46,958 nt of DNA from JBKBYG01 sp046313435 (GCA_046313435.1 JBKBYG010000012.1:1-46958); one strand, 5' to 3'; shown: positions 16,647-25,924, numbered from the stretch's first letter. Notes: generated from the sequence alone by a model not told the origin. Numbers and translations: made by a program.

Positions 16647-18104
16647 TTGAAAGTAAAATTAGAAGAAAATGAAATTGAAAAGTTGAAAAGCGCAGGTAAT
16701 CTTGAAGAGCTTTTTAATATAAAAGAATCTATTTATAACAAATATATTGATACTTATAAGTTGACGGTAGAACGTGATCAATTAGATGCTGAACTAGCTC
16801 AAGAAATATTTAAAATTTTTCCTATCGAAGATTTAGGAAAAAATGACCAGCATATAAAAGATTTTTTATTAATATGCGCTATTGAAACGCGGGATTTAAT
16901 AAGATTACAGGGGTTGCTTGATAAAAAGGCTAATGTAAACGTTGCGAACAATTACAAACAATCTGCTTTACTTTATGCTGCTTCTTGGGGCTATAAAGAG
17001 ATTATTGAAGAATTGCTTAATAATGGCGCAAATGTTGATGCTCAGAATAATTACGGAGATACAGCTCTACATATTGCAGTATCTAATGATAAAAATGAAA
17101 TGGCCGAATTACTAATTGACAATAAGACAAATTTAAATTTAAAAAATAGTGAAGGAAGAACAGCATTACATCTCGCTGTAATTAATTCTGAATTTTATTT
17201 AGTAAAAAGATTAATTGATGCTGGAGCTAATATTGATATCCAAGATGAACAGGATGATACAGCATTGCATTATGCAGCAAATAAAGGACGTGAAGAAATA
17301 GTTAATTTATTGCTTAATAATGGCGCAAATATTAGTATTCAAAATGTAAATGGTCATACAGCATACCAGATTGCAGGATTGAGTTTTCATGCTGAAATAG
17401 CTAATTTGCTAGAAGCAAAATCTAGAGAAGTTACTCAACCCCAAAATGTTAATTCTAATCAAAAGTTACATATTAAAGAGGATAACGAATCTACTCAAGA
17501 GCTAAGAGCTGAGGTCGATGATAATAAATTTATTCAAAAAACAACAGTTGGAAAACAAACAAAGACTAATACAGAAGAAAAAACGCACCGTAAAAAACTT
17601 GACGCTGATAGTTGGTATAATATATTCGATATTGCAGCAACGACGATAGCATTAATATTTAGAAACTCGGTAAAGGATTTTAGATTATTCAAAAATATAT
17701 GGGATAAGATAGTTCCAATAGGAAAAGCAGTAATTGAAGTATGTGAATCTAGGGTTGGAACTATTCCATTATCAACAGCAACAAAAGATACGGTAAAACA
17801 TTATTCAAGAGCAGTAGTACCGGTTATTGCGATAGCAGCAATAGTGAAAGCTGTATGGGTATTCTATAATGAATTTACTAAAGATGGATTTAAAAAGAGT
17901 GCAAAGCATGCAGTAGGTGAAGCAGGTAAGACAGTAACTGAAGGTGTAGTAGGAGTGGCAGGTGCAACAGTATTTACCGCATTTGCAACTACATTAGGAG
18001 TCGGGATAACAATAGCACCTGTGGTTGGAGGATGTGCAGCCGCAATTCTAGCAGAAAGGGCAATAAATTATGGTATAAAAATTTATAGTTCACGAGGTAG
18101 GTAA
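16647..18104 (+). CDS. ankyrin-repeat protein with hydrophobic C-terminal region
   Basis: A 485-residue protein with no Sec signal. It starts at TTG (16647), supported by the AAAAGGAG ribosome binding site at 16633-16640, six bases upstream. Residues 1-65 are charged and helical. Residues about 70-255 hold five to six ankyrin repeats (SALLYAASWGYKEIIEELL, TALHIAVSNDKNEMAELLI, TALHLAVINSEFYLVKRLI, TALHYAANKGREEIVNLLL). A polar linker follows, then a C-terminal region with Ala/Gly/Val-rich hydrophobic helices (VVPVIAIAAIVKAVWVFY; VFTAFATTLGVGITIAPVV) and a basic end. This layout fits a secreted effector that inserts in a membrane, but no secretion signal was identified. Function is not known. 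Confidence 0.8.
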   Translation: MKVKLEENEIEKLKSAGNLEELFNIKESIYNKYIDTYKLTVERDQLDAELAQEIFKIFPIEDLGKNDQHIKDFLLICAIETRDLIRLQGLLDKKANVNVANNYKQSALLYAASWGYKEIIEELLNNGANVDAQNNYGDTALHIAVSNDKNEMAELLIDNKTNLNLKNSEGRTALHLAVINSEFYLVKRLIDAGANIDIQDEQDDTALHYAANKGREEIVNLLLNNGANISIQNVNGHTAYQIAGLSFHAEIANLLEAKSREVTQPQNVNSNQKLHIKEDNESTQELRAEVDDNKFIQKTTVGKQTKTNTEEKTHRKKLDADSWYNIFDIAATTIALIFRNSVKDFRLFKNIWDKIVPIGKAVIEVCESRVGTIPLSTATKDTVKHYSRAVVPVIAIAAIVKAVWVFYNEFTKDGFKKSAKHAVGEAGKTVTEGVVGVAGATVFTAFATTLGVGITIAPVVGGCAAAILAERAINYGIKIYSSRGR

Positions 18105-18152
18105 TATTACTTCGCATTATTTAATCTGGAAAATAGTGTAATTTTATGAAGG

Positions 18153-18188
18153 AGGGAATCTGATAAAAATAATTAGATTCCCTTTTTT
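18153..18188 (+). terminator. rho-independent terminator after the ankyrin gene
   Basis: A 9-bp stem (18153-18161 with 18175-18183, core GGGAATCT/AGATTCCC) with a 13-base loop, followed by a T-run to 18188. It serves the plus-strand ankyrin gene; the opposite strand lacks a T-tract. Confidence 0.8.
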
Positions 18189-18222
18189 ATGGAACTAATG
18201 AATGTTAGGTAGAAACTATAAT

Positions 18223-19992
18223 TTACATACGATTAGGAATTTTTATACCTAGTAAATATAGTATTTGTTCAAAATAGCGAAGTGTTATTGTTGCTAAACC
18301 TAGTCTTGAAGCAGCAAGTTCCTTGTTTTCTTCTTTTAGTATCGGACAATTTTGATAAAATGTACTAAATGTCTGCGCAAGTGTGTATACATAATCGCAT
18401 AAAATATGTGGAGCGCGATTATCATAAGTAGATTTGATTATGTTAGGAAATTGAATAATTTTTAAAGCAAGTTCAACTTCAAATTCATCTTTAAGAATAA
18501 TCTTATCAGGCACTAATCCTCTATCTTTAGCTTTAGCAAGTATTGATTTTACTCTTACAGCGCTATATAATATATAGGGGCCAGTGCGTCCTTGGAAGCT
18601 GGTAAATTTATCAACATCAAAAATATAGTCAGCGGTAAGTTCAGTGCTTAGATCTGCAAATTTTATTGTGGCAATTGCTACTGAGTGAATTATAGTTTCT
18701 TTTTCATCATTAGATAATTCAGTACCGATATTTTCTTGAGTTATTCTTTCTCGCGCTTTATCGATAACCATGTTTATTAATTCTGACAAGCGCATAGCAC
18801 TTCCATCTCTAGTTTTAAATGGCTTATTATCTAGCCCATTAATTGTGCCAAATCCTAAATGTTCTAATTTATTTCTATTATCAATTATTTCAGATATTTC
18901 AGCTGCTCTAAAAACTTGTTCGAAATGTAAAGATTGCCTTTTATCTACAACATATAGAATTTTTGTTGGCTGATAATTTTTAACTCTATCAATTATTGTA
19001 GCTAAGTCAGTTGTAGCATATGTAATTGTTTCATCGGAGGTGACTAAAATCACTGGAGGCATAGGTGATTTATCGTCTTCTTTTTCAACTTGTATTATAA
19101 GGGCGTTGTTGCTTTCTTTAGCAATTTTTTTGTCACTTAAGGTTTTTATCATAGTTGGTATAAGGTTATTGACGCTGCTTTCACCAAGCCATAAATCAAA
19201 ATCCACATCTATAATTTTAAATTGGGATTTAATATCAGTAATTGAAACTTCTAAGAATCTTTTCCATAAAGCTAAATACCCTCTATCTTCTTGTTGTAAC
19301 TTTTTTGTCGCTGCCCTTGCTCTATCTCGTGCATCTTTATCTACTTTGCATTTTGCAGCGGCTCTAGGGTAAAGTATTTCTAAATCATTGATTGTAAGAG
19401 GGGGATGATAAGAATCATTTTCTAAAAAATTATTTTGAAAATATGGCCATTCCGGGTGTATTTCTTTCAATTCTTCTATGAGCATGCCCATAGGTAGTCC
19501 CCAATCTCCTAAATGTATATCACTTATTACTTCATCTCCAAGCAGTTTTAATATACGCTTAATCGATTCACCGGCGATAGAAGAACGAAGGTGACCTACA
19601 TGCATTGCCTTTGCAATATTTACTCCGCCATAATCAAGTATAATTTTTTCCTTATTATGCTTCAAAGGAGTCTCAATACATTCATCATTCAATATTCTAG
19701 TTAAATGCTCAGTTAAAGCAATATTACTAAGCTTAATATTGATAAAACCTGGAGGAGTAACAGTTACTTCCGAAAATTGATCATTGCTTGTTAATATATT
19801 TGTCACCTCGCTTGCAAACTCTAAAGGTGATTTCTTAACTTCTTTTGCGGCTTTAAAAGCCCCATTACATTGAAACTGGCCTAACTCTTTTCGGTTTGAA
19901 ATCGTAACTTGTCCATAATCTTCGTTTACAGCGAGGTCTCTAAAAGCTTTTTTGACTATTTTTTCAATTTCAATTATAAAACTATCTATCAT
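18223..19992 (-). CDS. argS: arginyl-tRNA synthetase
   Basis: Class I synthetase that charges tRNA-Arg. The 589 residues show the N-terminal ArgRS-specific additional domain (about 1-100), the HIGH-type motif AKAMHVGHLRSS (about 129-140), the KMSKS-equivalent FKTRDGSAMRLSEL (about 395), and the C-terminal DALR anticodon-binding domain beginning near GRTGPYILYSAVRVKSIL. Length is within the normal 550-600 range. It is monocistronic on the minus strand, divergent from the repeat protein at 20277, and converges on the upstream ankyrin gene. Confidence 0.97.
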   Translation of the reverse strand: MIDSFIIEIEKIVKKAFRDLAVNEDYGQVTISNRKELGQFQCNGAFKAAKEVKKSPLEFASEVTNILTSNDQFSEVTVTPPGFINIKLSNIALTEHLTRILNDECIETPLKHNKEKIILDYGGVNIAKAMHVGHLRSSIAGESIKRILKLLGDEVISDIHLGDWGLPMGMLIEELKEIHPEWPYFQNNFLENDSYHPPLTINDLEILYPRAAAKCKVDKDARDRARAATKKLQQEDRGYLALWKRFLEVSITDIKSQFKIIDVDFDLWLGESSVNNLIPTMIKTLSDKKIAKESNNALIIQVEKEDDKSPMPPVILVTSDETITYATTDLATIIDRVKNYQPTKILYVVDKRQSLHFEQVFRAAEISEIIDNRNKLEHLGFGTINGLDNKPFKTRDGSAMRLSELINMVIDKARERITQENIGTELSNDEKETIIHSVAIATIKFADLSTELTADYIFDVDKFTSFQGRTGPYILYSAVRVKSILAKAKDRGLVPDKIILKDEFEVELALKIIQFPNIIKSTYDNRAPHILCDYVYTLAQTFSTFYQNCPILKEENKELAASRLGLATITLRYFEQILYLLGIKIPNRM

Positions 19993-20211
19993 TTTTAACT
20001 TAAAATTATACGTTTATAGGGAAAAAATAATGATAATTAATAGTTATAAAAAGTGCAAGTAAAGTATTTACTTATAATAAGTCACTAAATTAAATATTAA
20101 AACATTAATTTTGATTAGATATTTATAAAAAAATTATTAAATTATTACAACCAATTATAATATTTTTACTAAGTAAAGGAGTGATATTAAGTATAAATTA
20201 AAGATAATAAA

Positions 20212-20240
20212 TTGACTTATTGCGAAGTATCATATATATA
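20212..20240 (+). promoter_or_regulatory. strong candidate sigma-70 promoter
   Basis: TTGACT at 20212-20217, a 17-base spacer, and TATATA at 20235-20240; a further TATAAT lies at 20242-20247. Both boxes are near consensus, and a good AAGGGA ribosome binding site follows at 20263-20268. High expression of the downstream gene is inferred. Confidence 0.6.
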
Positions 20241-20276
20241 GTATAATTATTAACAATTAATTAAGGGATGTAAAAA

Positions 20277-21134
20277 ATGCCAAAAAGATCAACTGCTACA
20301 TCGACTAATGATGTACAAATTGAAACAACTATTCAAACAGTTTCTACAAATGACGTAACTACTGCGCAAAAAATTGATAATAAAATTGATTCAGCAGCAG
20401 CTCATACTACTAATGCAGCAGATAGAGCAGCAGCAAGAACAAATGAAGTTATTAATAATGCAGCAGATAAAGCTAAAAATATTGTTGATACAACTACAAC
20501 AAAAGCTAATGATGTTGCTGATCATGTAAAAGCTACTGCACATAATGCAGCAGACAAAGTTGAAACTACAGCTCATAATGCAGCTGACCATGTAAAAACT
20601 ACTGCACATAATGCAGCAGACAAAGTTGAAACTACAGCTCATAATGCAGCTGATAAAGTTAGAAATACAACAAACAATGCTGTTAATAAAGTTAAAGCTA
20701 CCACAAACGATGTTAAAGAATCAGCATCAAGTTTCTGGGATAATTCAAAATTTGATACTAATAGTGCCCATATTACTTCTGACCGTGAATTGATTATAAA
20801 TGGTTGGGATTTAACACCGGCAGTTAATGGTGTAGATATTTCTACAGTTGGAGCGGTAAGTTTTTTCGAGTTTGCTAAGGCTGCATGTGAAGAAACTTTA
20901 TGGACAGGTCACTCACTATTTTATGGAAATACATGGTCAGAGCCATATAATCACGCAAAGCAAGCATTAACTAATATGGCAGCTGCTACAGTAGTTTGGA
21001 ACCTTAATGAAAGTTTTCATAATAACGCATCAGATCTAGTTAAAAATGTAGTTATAGGTATAGGTGCAACTTATGCTGTATTGGGTGAACTTGCTGTAAT
21101 TGGTGAGAATACTGATAATAGTGATGTTGCTTAA
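20277..21134 (+). CDS. LEA-like 11-residue repeat protein with unique C-terminal domain
   Basis: A 285-residue protein with no recognised orthologue. Residues about 40-150 are built from 11-residue units of the type AHNAADKVETT, giving Ala/Thr/Asn/Lys-rich amphipathic helix repeats like group 3 LEA or apolipoprotein-like proteins. Residues 83-126 are encoded by two nearly identical 66-bp units. The C-terminal 130 residues are non-repetitive, with a moderately hydrophobic end (VVIGIGATYAVLGELAVIG). There is no signal peptide. A near-consensus promoter and ribosome binding site suggest high expression. LEA-like proteins protect membranes and proteins during stress; that role here is inference. 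A surface-interacting or effector role is an alternative. Confidence 0.8.
   Translation: MPKRSTATSTNDVQIETTIQTVSTNDVTTAQKIDNKIDSAAAHTTNAADRAAARTNEVINNAADKAKNIVDTTTTKANDVADHVKATAHNAADKVETTAHNAADHVKTTAHNAADKVETTAHNAADKVRNTTNNAVNKVKATTNDVKESASSFWDNSKFDTNSAHITSDRELIINGWDLTPAVNGVDISTVGAVSFFEFAKAACEETLWTGHSLFYGNTWSEPYNHAKQALTNMAAATVVWNLNESFHNNASDLVKNVVIGIGATYAVLGELAVIGENTDNSDVA
20523..20654 (+). repeat. tandem 66-bp repeat inside the LEA-like gene
   Basis: Two adjacent copies (20523-20588 and 20589-20654) differ at only a few bases and encode two 11-residue units each. Degenerate units flank them. Such high nucleotide identity implies recent duplication or gene conversion. Confidence 0.85.
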
Positions 21135-21140
21135 GGGCAA

Positions 21141-22469
21141 TTAAACTGGTAAAGTAATTATTACTTTTAAGCCATGGGGAATATTATCTTTAAGTGTAAT
21201 ATCTCCCCCATGGCTATTAACTATATCTTTTGATATAGCAAGCCCAAGTCCAACACCGCCACTAGCATTGCTTCTTGCAGTATCAGTTCTATAAAACGGC
21301 CTGAACACTAAGGGCTTTTCTTCTTCGCTAACTCCTGGTCCATTATCGGCAATTTCAATAAAAATCGAATCATCATGTTTTTTTAAATTTATTGTAATCT
21401 CATCTTTAGCATATTTCATTGAATTATCGATTATGTTACTTAATACTCTTTTTAAGGCATTAGACTTAACAGATAAAATATGAGTACCATGGGTAAAAAA
21501 TGTGAAAGTAAAATTAGAATTTCTATATGAAGCAATTACAGTTTGAATAAGCGCATTAAGGTTAGTAAATGTTGGTTTTTCTTCACCTTCACCTCGCGCG
21601 AAATCTAAATAATGCTCAATCATTTTTTCCATCTCTAATATATCAGACTTAATATCCAAAATTTCTGAATTTTGACTCAGCATTTCAAGTTCAAGTTTCA
21701 TTCTAGTCAGAGGAGTTCTAAGATCATGTGATACAGCTGCAAGCATTTGCGTTCTTTGGGTTATCTGCCGTTCAATTCTTTCTTTCATTCTCAAGAAGGC
21801 TATACCTGCTTTTTTCACTTCGTATGCTCCAGAAGGTTTAAATAAAGCTGTGGTTTGTCCTTTACCAAACTGTTCAGCGGCGCTGGCAAGCTTGCTTATT
21901 GATCGTATTTGATTGCGTAAGAATAAAATTGCAAATATTGATAGGATAGTAGAGGTGCCTATCATCCATAGAATAAAAATATATGTTGTAGGTGTGTCAA
22001 TTTTACGTCTAGAAGCAAGAATAGATAATTTTTCAGAATCAAGTTTAATTTCAATTATAATATCGGATTTTTTCTCATTATAATTAATATTTAAAGGCAA
22101 TTTTATTTGTTCACACAATTTATTATAAAATGTTTGGATTTCCTCATCATTGTCAGAAGGAATTTTAATAAAATCTGAATTATCGTAGGATATTTTTAGA
22201 TTTAACTCATGGGCAATTTTTTTAATTAGGGAAATATCATTAGAATTGTTTTTATATAAATCAGTAATTAATGCTACTTCATTAGATAAATTAGCAATCA
22301 TATATCCACTAACATTATTCCAGTGCCGTTGATAAAATATATAAGTTGCTATAAGCTGAGCAAGAATGGTTGGCGCAATAATTATAGTTAGAAACCTTCC
22401 AAATAAGCGGTTTGGAATCAATATCTTATAAATAAATTTTAGATTAGGTATAAAAAACATATCCTTCAC
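21141..22469 (-). CDS. EnvZ-like sensor histidine kinase
   Basis: A 442-residue inner membrane kinase. Transmembrane segments lie near residues 25-45 and 165-188 and enclose a periplasmic sensor of about 120 residues. HAMP follows, then HisKA with the phosphorylated His in AAVSHDLRTPLTRMKLELEML, then HATPase_c with N box NIIDNSMKYA, G1 DNGPGVSEE and G2 GGVGLGLAISKDIVNSHGG. The DLRTPLTRMKLELE sequence is typical of the EnvZ branch. The start overlaps the regulator gene by 26 bases, so the pair is translationally coupled. In rickettsias this pair is usually annotated EnvZ/OmpR; the signal is unknown. Confidence 0.92.
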   Translation of the reverse strand: MKDMFFIPNLKFIYKILIPNRLFGRFLTIIIAPTILAQLIATYIFYQRHWNNVSGYMIANLSNEVALITDLYKNNSNDISLIKKIAHELNLKISYDNSDFIKIPSDNDEEIQTFYNKLCEQIKLPLNINYNEKKSDIIIEIKLDSEKLSILASRRKIDTPTTYIFILWMIGTSTILSIFAILFLRNQIRSISKLASAAEQFGKGQTTALFKPSGAYEVKKAGIAFLRMKERIERQITQRTQMLAAVSHDLRTPLTRMKLELEMLSQNSEILDIKSDILEMEKMIEHYLDFARGEGEEKPTFTNLNALIQTVIASYRNSNFTFTFFTHGTHILSVKSNALKRVLSNIIDNSMKYAKDEITINLKKHDDSIFIEIADNGPGVSEEEKPLVFRPFYRTDTARSNASGGVGLGLAISKDIVNSHGGDITLKDNIPHGLKVIITLPV

Positions 22470-23127
22470 CTCTTATTGTTTGCAAGAAATAGGGTTTTTT
22501 AGGATCTACTTCAATTTTATTTCTTAACCGAATGATTTGTACATCAATAGATCTTTCGTTAATTCCAGAACATAACATTGCAAGTTTTTCGCGAGAAATA
22601 ATTTTTTCTTTATTGCTGATTAAAATTGATAGTAATTTTGCTTCTGCTGTAGTTAAATTTACAGTAATATCATCCTTAGTAAGTCTATTATTAGCTAAAT
22701 CATATTTTAAGTTTCCAAAGTAGACATAGTTAGAATTAAGTTTATTTTGAATAATTTTAGTCTTACTAATAATATTGTTTATCCTGAATAAAAGCTCTCT
22801 AGGCTCAAACGGTTTAACTAAATAATCGTCAACACCAGCTTCAAAACCTTTAATCCTACTTTCAACTTCCCCCATAGCGGTAAGCATTAAAATAGGCACA
22901 GTAAGTTGATTCTTTAATTCCGAAGCAAGAGTATAACCATCTTTTCCAGGCATCATTACATCCAGTATTATTAAATCAAAAATAAACTCTTGAACTAAAT
23001 TAATAGTTTCTGCTGCATCTTGTGCAACTGAGACAAGGAAGCCATTTTCTTTAAGATATTTGCGAAGCAATTTTCTTATCCGATCATCATCATCGACTAT
23101 TAATAAATGTATAATTTCTTCTTTCAT
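22444..23127 (-). CDS. OmpR-family response regulator
   Basis: A 227-residue DNA-binding regulator. The receiver domain (about 1-120) has the acidic pair DDDDR near the N-terminus, the phospho-acceptor Asp in LIILDVMMPGKDGY, and the conserved Lys in YLVKPFEPREL. The winged-helix output domain (about 130-227) ends with NERSIDVQIIRLRNKIEVD and TIRGEGYVF. It is the first gene of the pair with the overlapping kinase. The divergent ilvE gene is about 85 bases away. OmpR-family identity is clear; target genes cannot be read from this window. Confidence 0.93.
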   Translation of the reverse strand: MKEEIIHLLIVDDDDRIRKLLRKYLKENGFLVSVAQDAAETINLVQEFIFDLIILDVMMPGKDGYTLASELKNQLTVPILMLTAMGEVESRIKGFEAGVDDYLVKPFEPRELLFRINNIISKTKIIQNKLNSNYVYFGNLKYDLANNRLTKDDITVNLTTAEAKLLSILISNKEKIISREKLAMLCSGINERSIDVQIIRLRNKIEVDPKKPYFLQTIRGEGYVFYT

Positions 23128-23211
23128 ACTATAGTAAATTGACTCTAATAATATTATTTGTTAAAAATACTTTATATTCCATTTGAAATATATAATTATT
23201 ATAGGTTTAAT

Positions 23212-24078
23212 ATGCAAATAGTTCCCTTTGACAAACGCGATGGCTTCATATGGTTTAATGGTAAAATAATTCCGTGGCAAGATGCAACTATACATATTTT
23301 AAATCATGGTCTACATTATGCAAGTAGTGTTTTTGAAGGGGAACGTGCTTATAATGGTAAAATTTTTGAATCAACTAAGCATTCACAAAGGCTAATAAAT
23401 TCTGCGCAGATACTAGATATGGATATTAGCTATTCTGCGGAAGAATTAGATTTGGCAAAACATAAATTGCTTGAAGCTGAGAAATTAAAAGAAGCATATG
23501 TAAGGCCAGTAATATGGAGGGGTAGTGAGGTAATGACTATATCTGCAAAAGGCTCTTCAATAAATGTTGCAATTGCTTGCTGGCAATGGCCAAAAATTTA
23601 TGGAGAAAAGAAAAAGGGTATTAGAGTATGTATAAGTGACTGGATTAGGCCAGATGCAAGATGTGCCCCTACTGCCGCTAAAGCAGGTGGGTTATACATG
23701 ATTTGTACTTTAAGTAAGCATAAAGCTGAATCAAGAGGGTATGATGATGCATTGATGCTTGATTACCGAGGATATATTGCTGAAGTGACTGTTGCAAATT
23801 TTTTCTTAGTAATTAATGGAGAACTTCATACTCCGATTGCAGATTGCTTTTTAAACGGTATTACTAGGCAAACAGTAATGGAACTAGCAAGAAAGAAAGG
23901 CATAAAAGTTATTGAGCGCTATATTAAGCCAGAAGAATTGGCTAATGCCCAAGAAGCATTTATTACAGGTACAGCTGCAGAACTTACGCCTATAACAGAA
24001 ATAGAAGATTACAAATATGGTGTTGGACCAATAACAGAGATGCTAATGGAAGAATATACAAGATTAGTCAACAGTTGA
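23212..24078 (+). CDS. ilvE: branched-chain amino acid aminotransferase (class IV PLP)
   Basis: Fold-type IV PLP aminotransferase that interconverts Leu/Ile/Val and their keto acids with glutamate. I chose the ATG at 23212 (288 residues, starting MQIVPFDKRDGFIWFNGK) over the frame start at 23158, whose extra 18 residues have no counterpart in the family. Conserved parts are HGLHYASSVFEGERAY, the PLP Lys in APTAAKAGGLYM, the Glu in RGYIAEVTVANFF and the phosphate-binding GTAAELTPITEI. Three bases separate it from the HIT gene, and dapA and smpB follow, so it leads a plus-strand unit. No other branched-chain synthesis genes are visible. Confidence 0.92.
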   Translation: MQIVPFDKRDGFIWFNGKIIPWQDATIHILNHGLHYASSVFEGERAYNGKIFESTKHSQRLINSAQILDMDISYSAEELDLAKHKLLEAEKLKEAYVRPVIWRGSEVMTISAKGSSINVAIACWQWPKIYGEKKKGIRVCISDWIRPDARCAPTAAKAGGLYMICTLSKHKAESRGYDDALMLDYRGYIAEVTVANFFLVINGELHTPIADCFLNGITRQTVMELARKKGIKVIERYIKPEELANAQEAFITGTAAELTPITEIEDYKYGVGPITEMLMEEYTRLVNS

Positions 24079-24081
24079 GAT

Positions 24082-24492
24082 ATGTTTATTTTAAATCAAA
24101 AATTAAAAAATGATACTATTTATATAGATAGTTTAGAATTATCTGAATTATTGCTAATGAATAATAGCTACTATCATTGGCTAATTTTAGTACCCAGAGT
24201 AAATGAAGTATCTGAGATCATAGATTTGTCAGCTGCGCAACAGACTTTATTCTTTGAGGAAATTAAGCGAGTGTCTCAAATGCTGAAATCTCTTTATCCT
24301 TTAGGAAAGCTCAATATTGCTGCAATCGGCAATATTGTTTCACAATTACATATGCATGTTATATTGCGGAACTCAGATGATATTACTTGGCCTGATGTAG
24401 TTTGGGGACCAAAAAAACCTGTTAAGGTTTATAGTAATATTCAAATAAATTTTTTAATTAATTCTTATAAGGAAAAATTAAGATTATCATGA
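24082..24492 (+). CDS. HIT domain protein
   Basis: A 136-residue member of the histidine triad superfamily, small nucleotide hydrolases or transferases acting on substrates such as dinucleoside polyphosphates or AMP-lysine. The core is HWLILVPR (about residues 32-39) and the terminal motif SQLHMHVILR. The first His of the usual HxHxH is replaced by Gln, a change common in one proteobacterial HIT subgroup; the catalytic middle His is kept. The stop overlaps the dapA start by 4 bases. Physiological substrate unknown. Confidence 0.85.
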   Translation: MFILNQKLKNDTIYIDSLELSELLLMNNSYYHWLILVPRVNEVSEIIDLSAAQQTLFFEEIKRVSQMLKSLYPLGKLNIAAIGNIVSQLHMHVILRNSDDITWPDVVWGPKKPVKVYSNIQINFLINSYKEKLRLS

Positions 24493-25376
24493 TTCATGAA
24501 AACAAGCTTAAAGGGGTTTACACTGCTTTATTGACCCCTTTTAAAAATATTGAAATTGATGAAAAGGCTTTCTCAAACTTAATTGAAAAGCAAGTTGCTG
24601 CAGGAATTAATGGTTTAGTCCCTTGTGGATCTACAGGCGAAGCTGCTACATTATCTGCAGATGAACATATAAGTGCAATTAAATTATGTATTCAAATTGC
24701 AGCTAAAAGAGTTCCTGTTATGGCAAGTATTGGGTCAAATTCTACATCAAAGACTATTGAGCTTGCGCAACACGCACAAAAAGCAGGGGCAGATTACTTA
24801 ATGGCTGTAGCGCCTTATTATAATAAACCAACGCCAGAAGGAATTTACCAACATTATAAAGCTATAAATGATGCAGTTGATATACCTGTTATTATCTATA
24901 ATATACCGGGAAGATCTGTGATTAATATAACGGATGATACTATATCAAGACTTGCTGAGTTAAAAAATATAATTGGTATAAAAGATGCTACAGGTGATTT
25001 AGAACGTCCGCTTGTATTGTCTAGTAAATTAAAAAAAGAGTTTTATCAATTTAGTGGTGAAGATAGTACCGCTCTTGCTTTTAATATTCAAGGAGGTATT
25101 GGATGTATTTCAGTAGCATCAAATATAGTCCCGGAATTATGTATTAAATTACAAGACTTATGGTTTAAGAGAAAAATTAATGAAGCTCAAGAGTTAAATA
25201 AAAGATTATTGCCATTGTTCAAAGCTTTGTTTTGTGAAACTAATCCAGCACCGGTTAAATATGCAGCAAGTTTGCTTGACATTAGCAGTGCTGAAGTAAG
25301 GTTGCCTCTTGTCGAAATTAACGAATCAAGTAAAGGAATTATTAAACAAGCTATGATAGATTTAGGTATATTATGA
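24489..25376 (+). CDS. dapA: 4-hydroxy-tetrahydrodipicolinate synthase
   Basis: Condenses pyruvate with aspartate semialdehyde, the first committed step to diaminopimelate and lysine, needed here for peptidoglycan. The 295 residues form the expected TIM barrel. PCGSTGEAATLS holds the Thr-Thr/Ser proton relay region, APYYNKPTPEG the catalytic Tyr, IPGRSVINI the substrate-binding Arg, and IGIKDATGDL the Schiff-base Lys. Start and stop overlap HIT and smpB by 4 bases each, the tight packing of a translationally coupled operon. Confidence 0.96.
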   Translation: MIHENKLKGVYTALLTPFKNIEIDEKAFSNLIEKQVAAGINGLVPCGSTGEAATLSADEHISAIKLCIQIAAKRVPVMASIGSNSTSKTIELAQHAQKAGADYLMAVAPYYNKPTPEGIYQHYKAINDAVDIPVIIYNIPGRSVINITDDTISRLAELKNIIGIKDATGDLERPLVLSSKLKKEFYQFSGEDSTALAFNIQGGIGCISVASNIVPELCIKLQDLWFKRKINEAQELNKRLLPLFKALFCETNPAPVKYAASLLDISSAEVRLPLVEINESSKGIIKQAMIDLGIL

Positions 25377-25834
25377 TAAAAACTTTGGCTAAAAGAATTG
25401 TAGCTCAAAATCGTAGAGTTAAATATGATTATCATATAGAAGAAACATACGAAGCAGGAATAATATTAGAAGGAAGTGAAGTAAAGTCTTTGAGAACTGG
25501 TAAGGCTAACATTGTAGATGCCCATGCAGGAGAAATGAAAGGAGAGATTTATCTATTTAATGCACATATTCCAGAATATTTGAATGCAAATAGATTTAAT
25601 CATGAAACTAAAAAACCTAGGAAGTTATTGTTACATAAAAAAGAGGTTAATAAACTTAGAGGAAAAATCAAAATGAAAGGTTTTACTTTAGTAGCAATAT
25701 CAATATATTTTAATGAACGAAACCGTGCTAAGGTGGAAATAGGGCTAGCTAAGGGTAAAAAAGATTATGACCGTAGACAAACAGAAAAAGAACGAGATTG
25801 GAACCGAGAAAAATCAAGAATGTTAAAAGAATAA
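25373..25834 (+). CDS. smpB: SsrA-binding protein SmpB
   Basis: Partner of tmRNA in trans-translation, which rescues stalled ribosomes. The 153 residues show NRRVKYDYHIEETYEAGIIL, the LEGSEVKSLRTGKANI motif, YLFNAHIPEY, RKLLLHKKEV, and the basic C-terminal tail (AKGKKDYDRRQTEKERDW) that enters the mRNA channel. Length is normal. The ATG overlaps the dapA stop. The dapA-smpB order is shared by other alphaproteobacteria. The tmRNA gene was not found in this window. Confidence 0.96.
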   Translation: MIKTLAKRIVAQNRRVKYDYHIEETYEAGIILEGSEVKSLRTGKANIVDAHAGEMKGEIYLFNAHIPEYLNANRFNHETKKPRKLLLHKKEVNKLRGKIKMKGFTLVAISIYFNERNRAKVEIGLAKGKKDYDRRQTEKERDWNREKSRMLKE

Positions 25835-25863
25835 TTGAAATGATAAAAAATCTCTAATAATTC

Positions 25864-25892
25864 TTGACAAATTTTTAGATAATTATTATTTC
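25864..25892 (+). promoter_or_regulatory. candidate promoter of rpmJ
   Basis: A perfect -35 TTGACA at 25864-25869, a 17-base spacer and a weak -10 TATTTC at 25887-25892, about 32 bases before the rpmJ start. It would allow rpmJ expression independent of smpB. Confidence 0.45.
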
Positions 25893-25924
25893 TATTTGGA
25901 TCAAATTAATTGTAAGGTAAGAAA

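Noticed and set aside
20391..20642. Cys-rich minus-strand frame of 83 codons
   Set aside because: It is the mirror of the repeat array in the LEA-like gene; the Cys content arises from complement of GCA/ACA-type codons.
20523..20654. CRISPR-like direct repeats
   Set aside because: The units are contiguous with no unique spacers and preserve a reading frame. The same holds for the repeats at 35736-35921.
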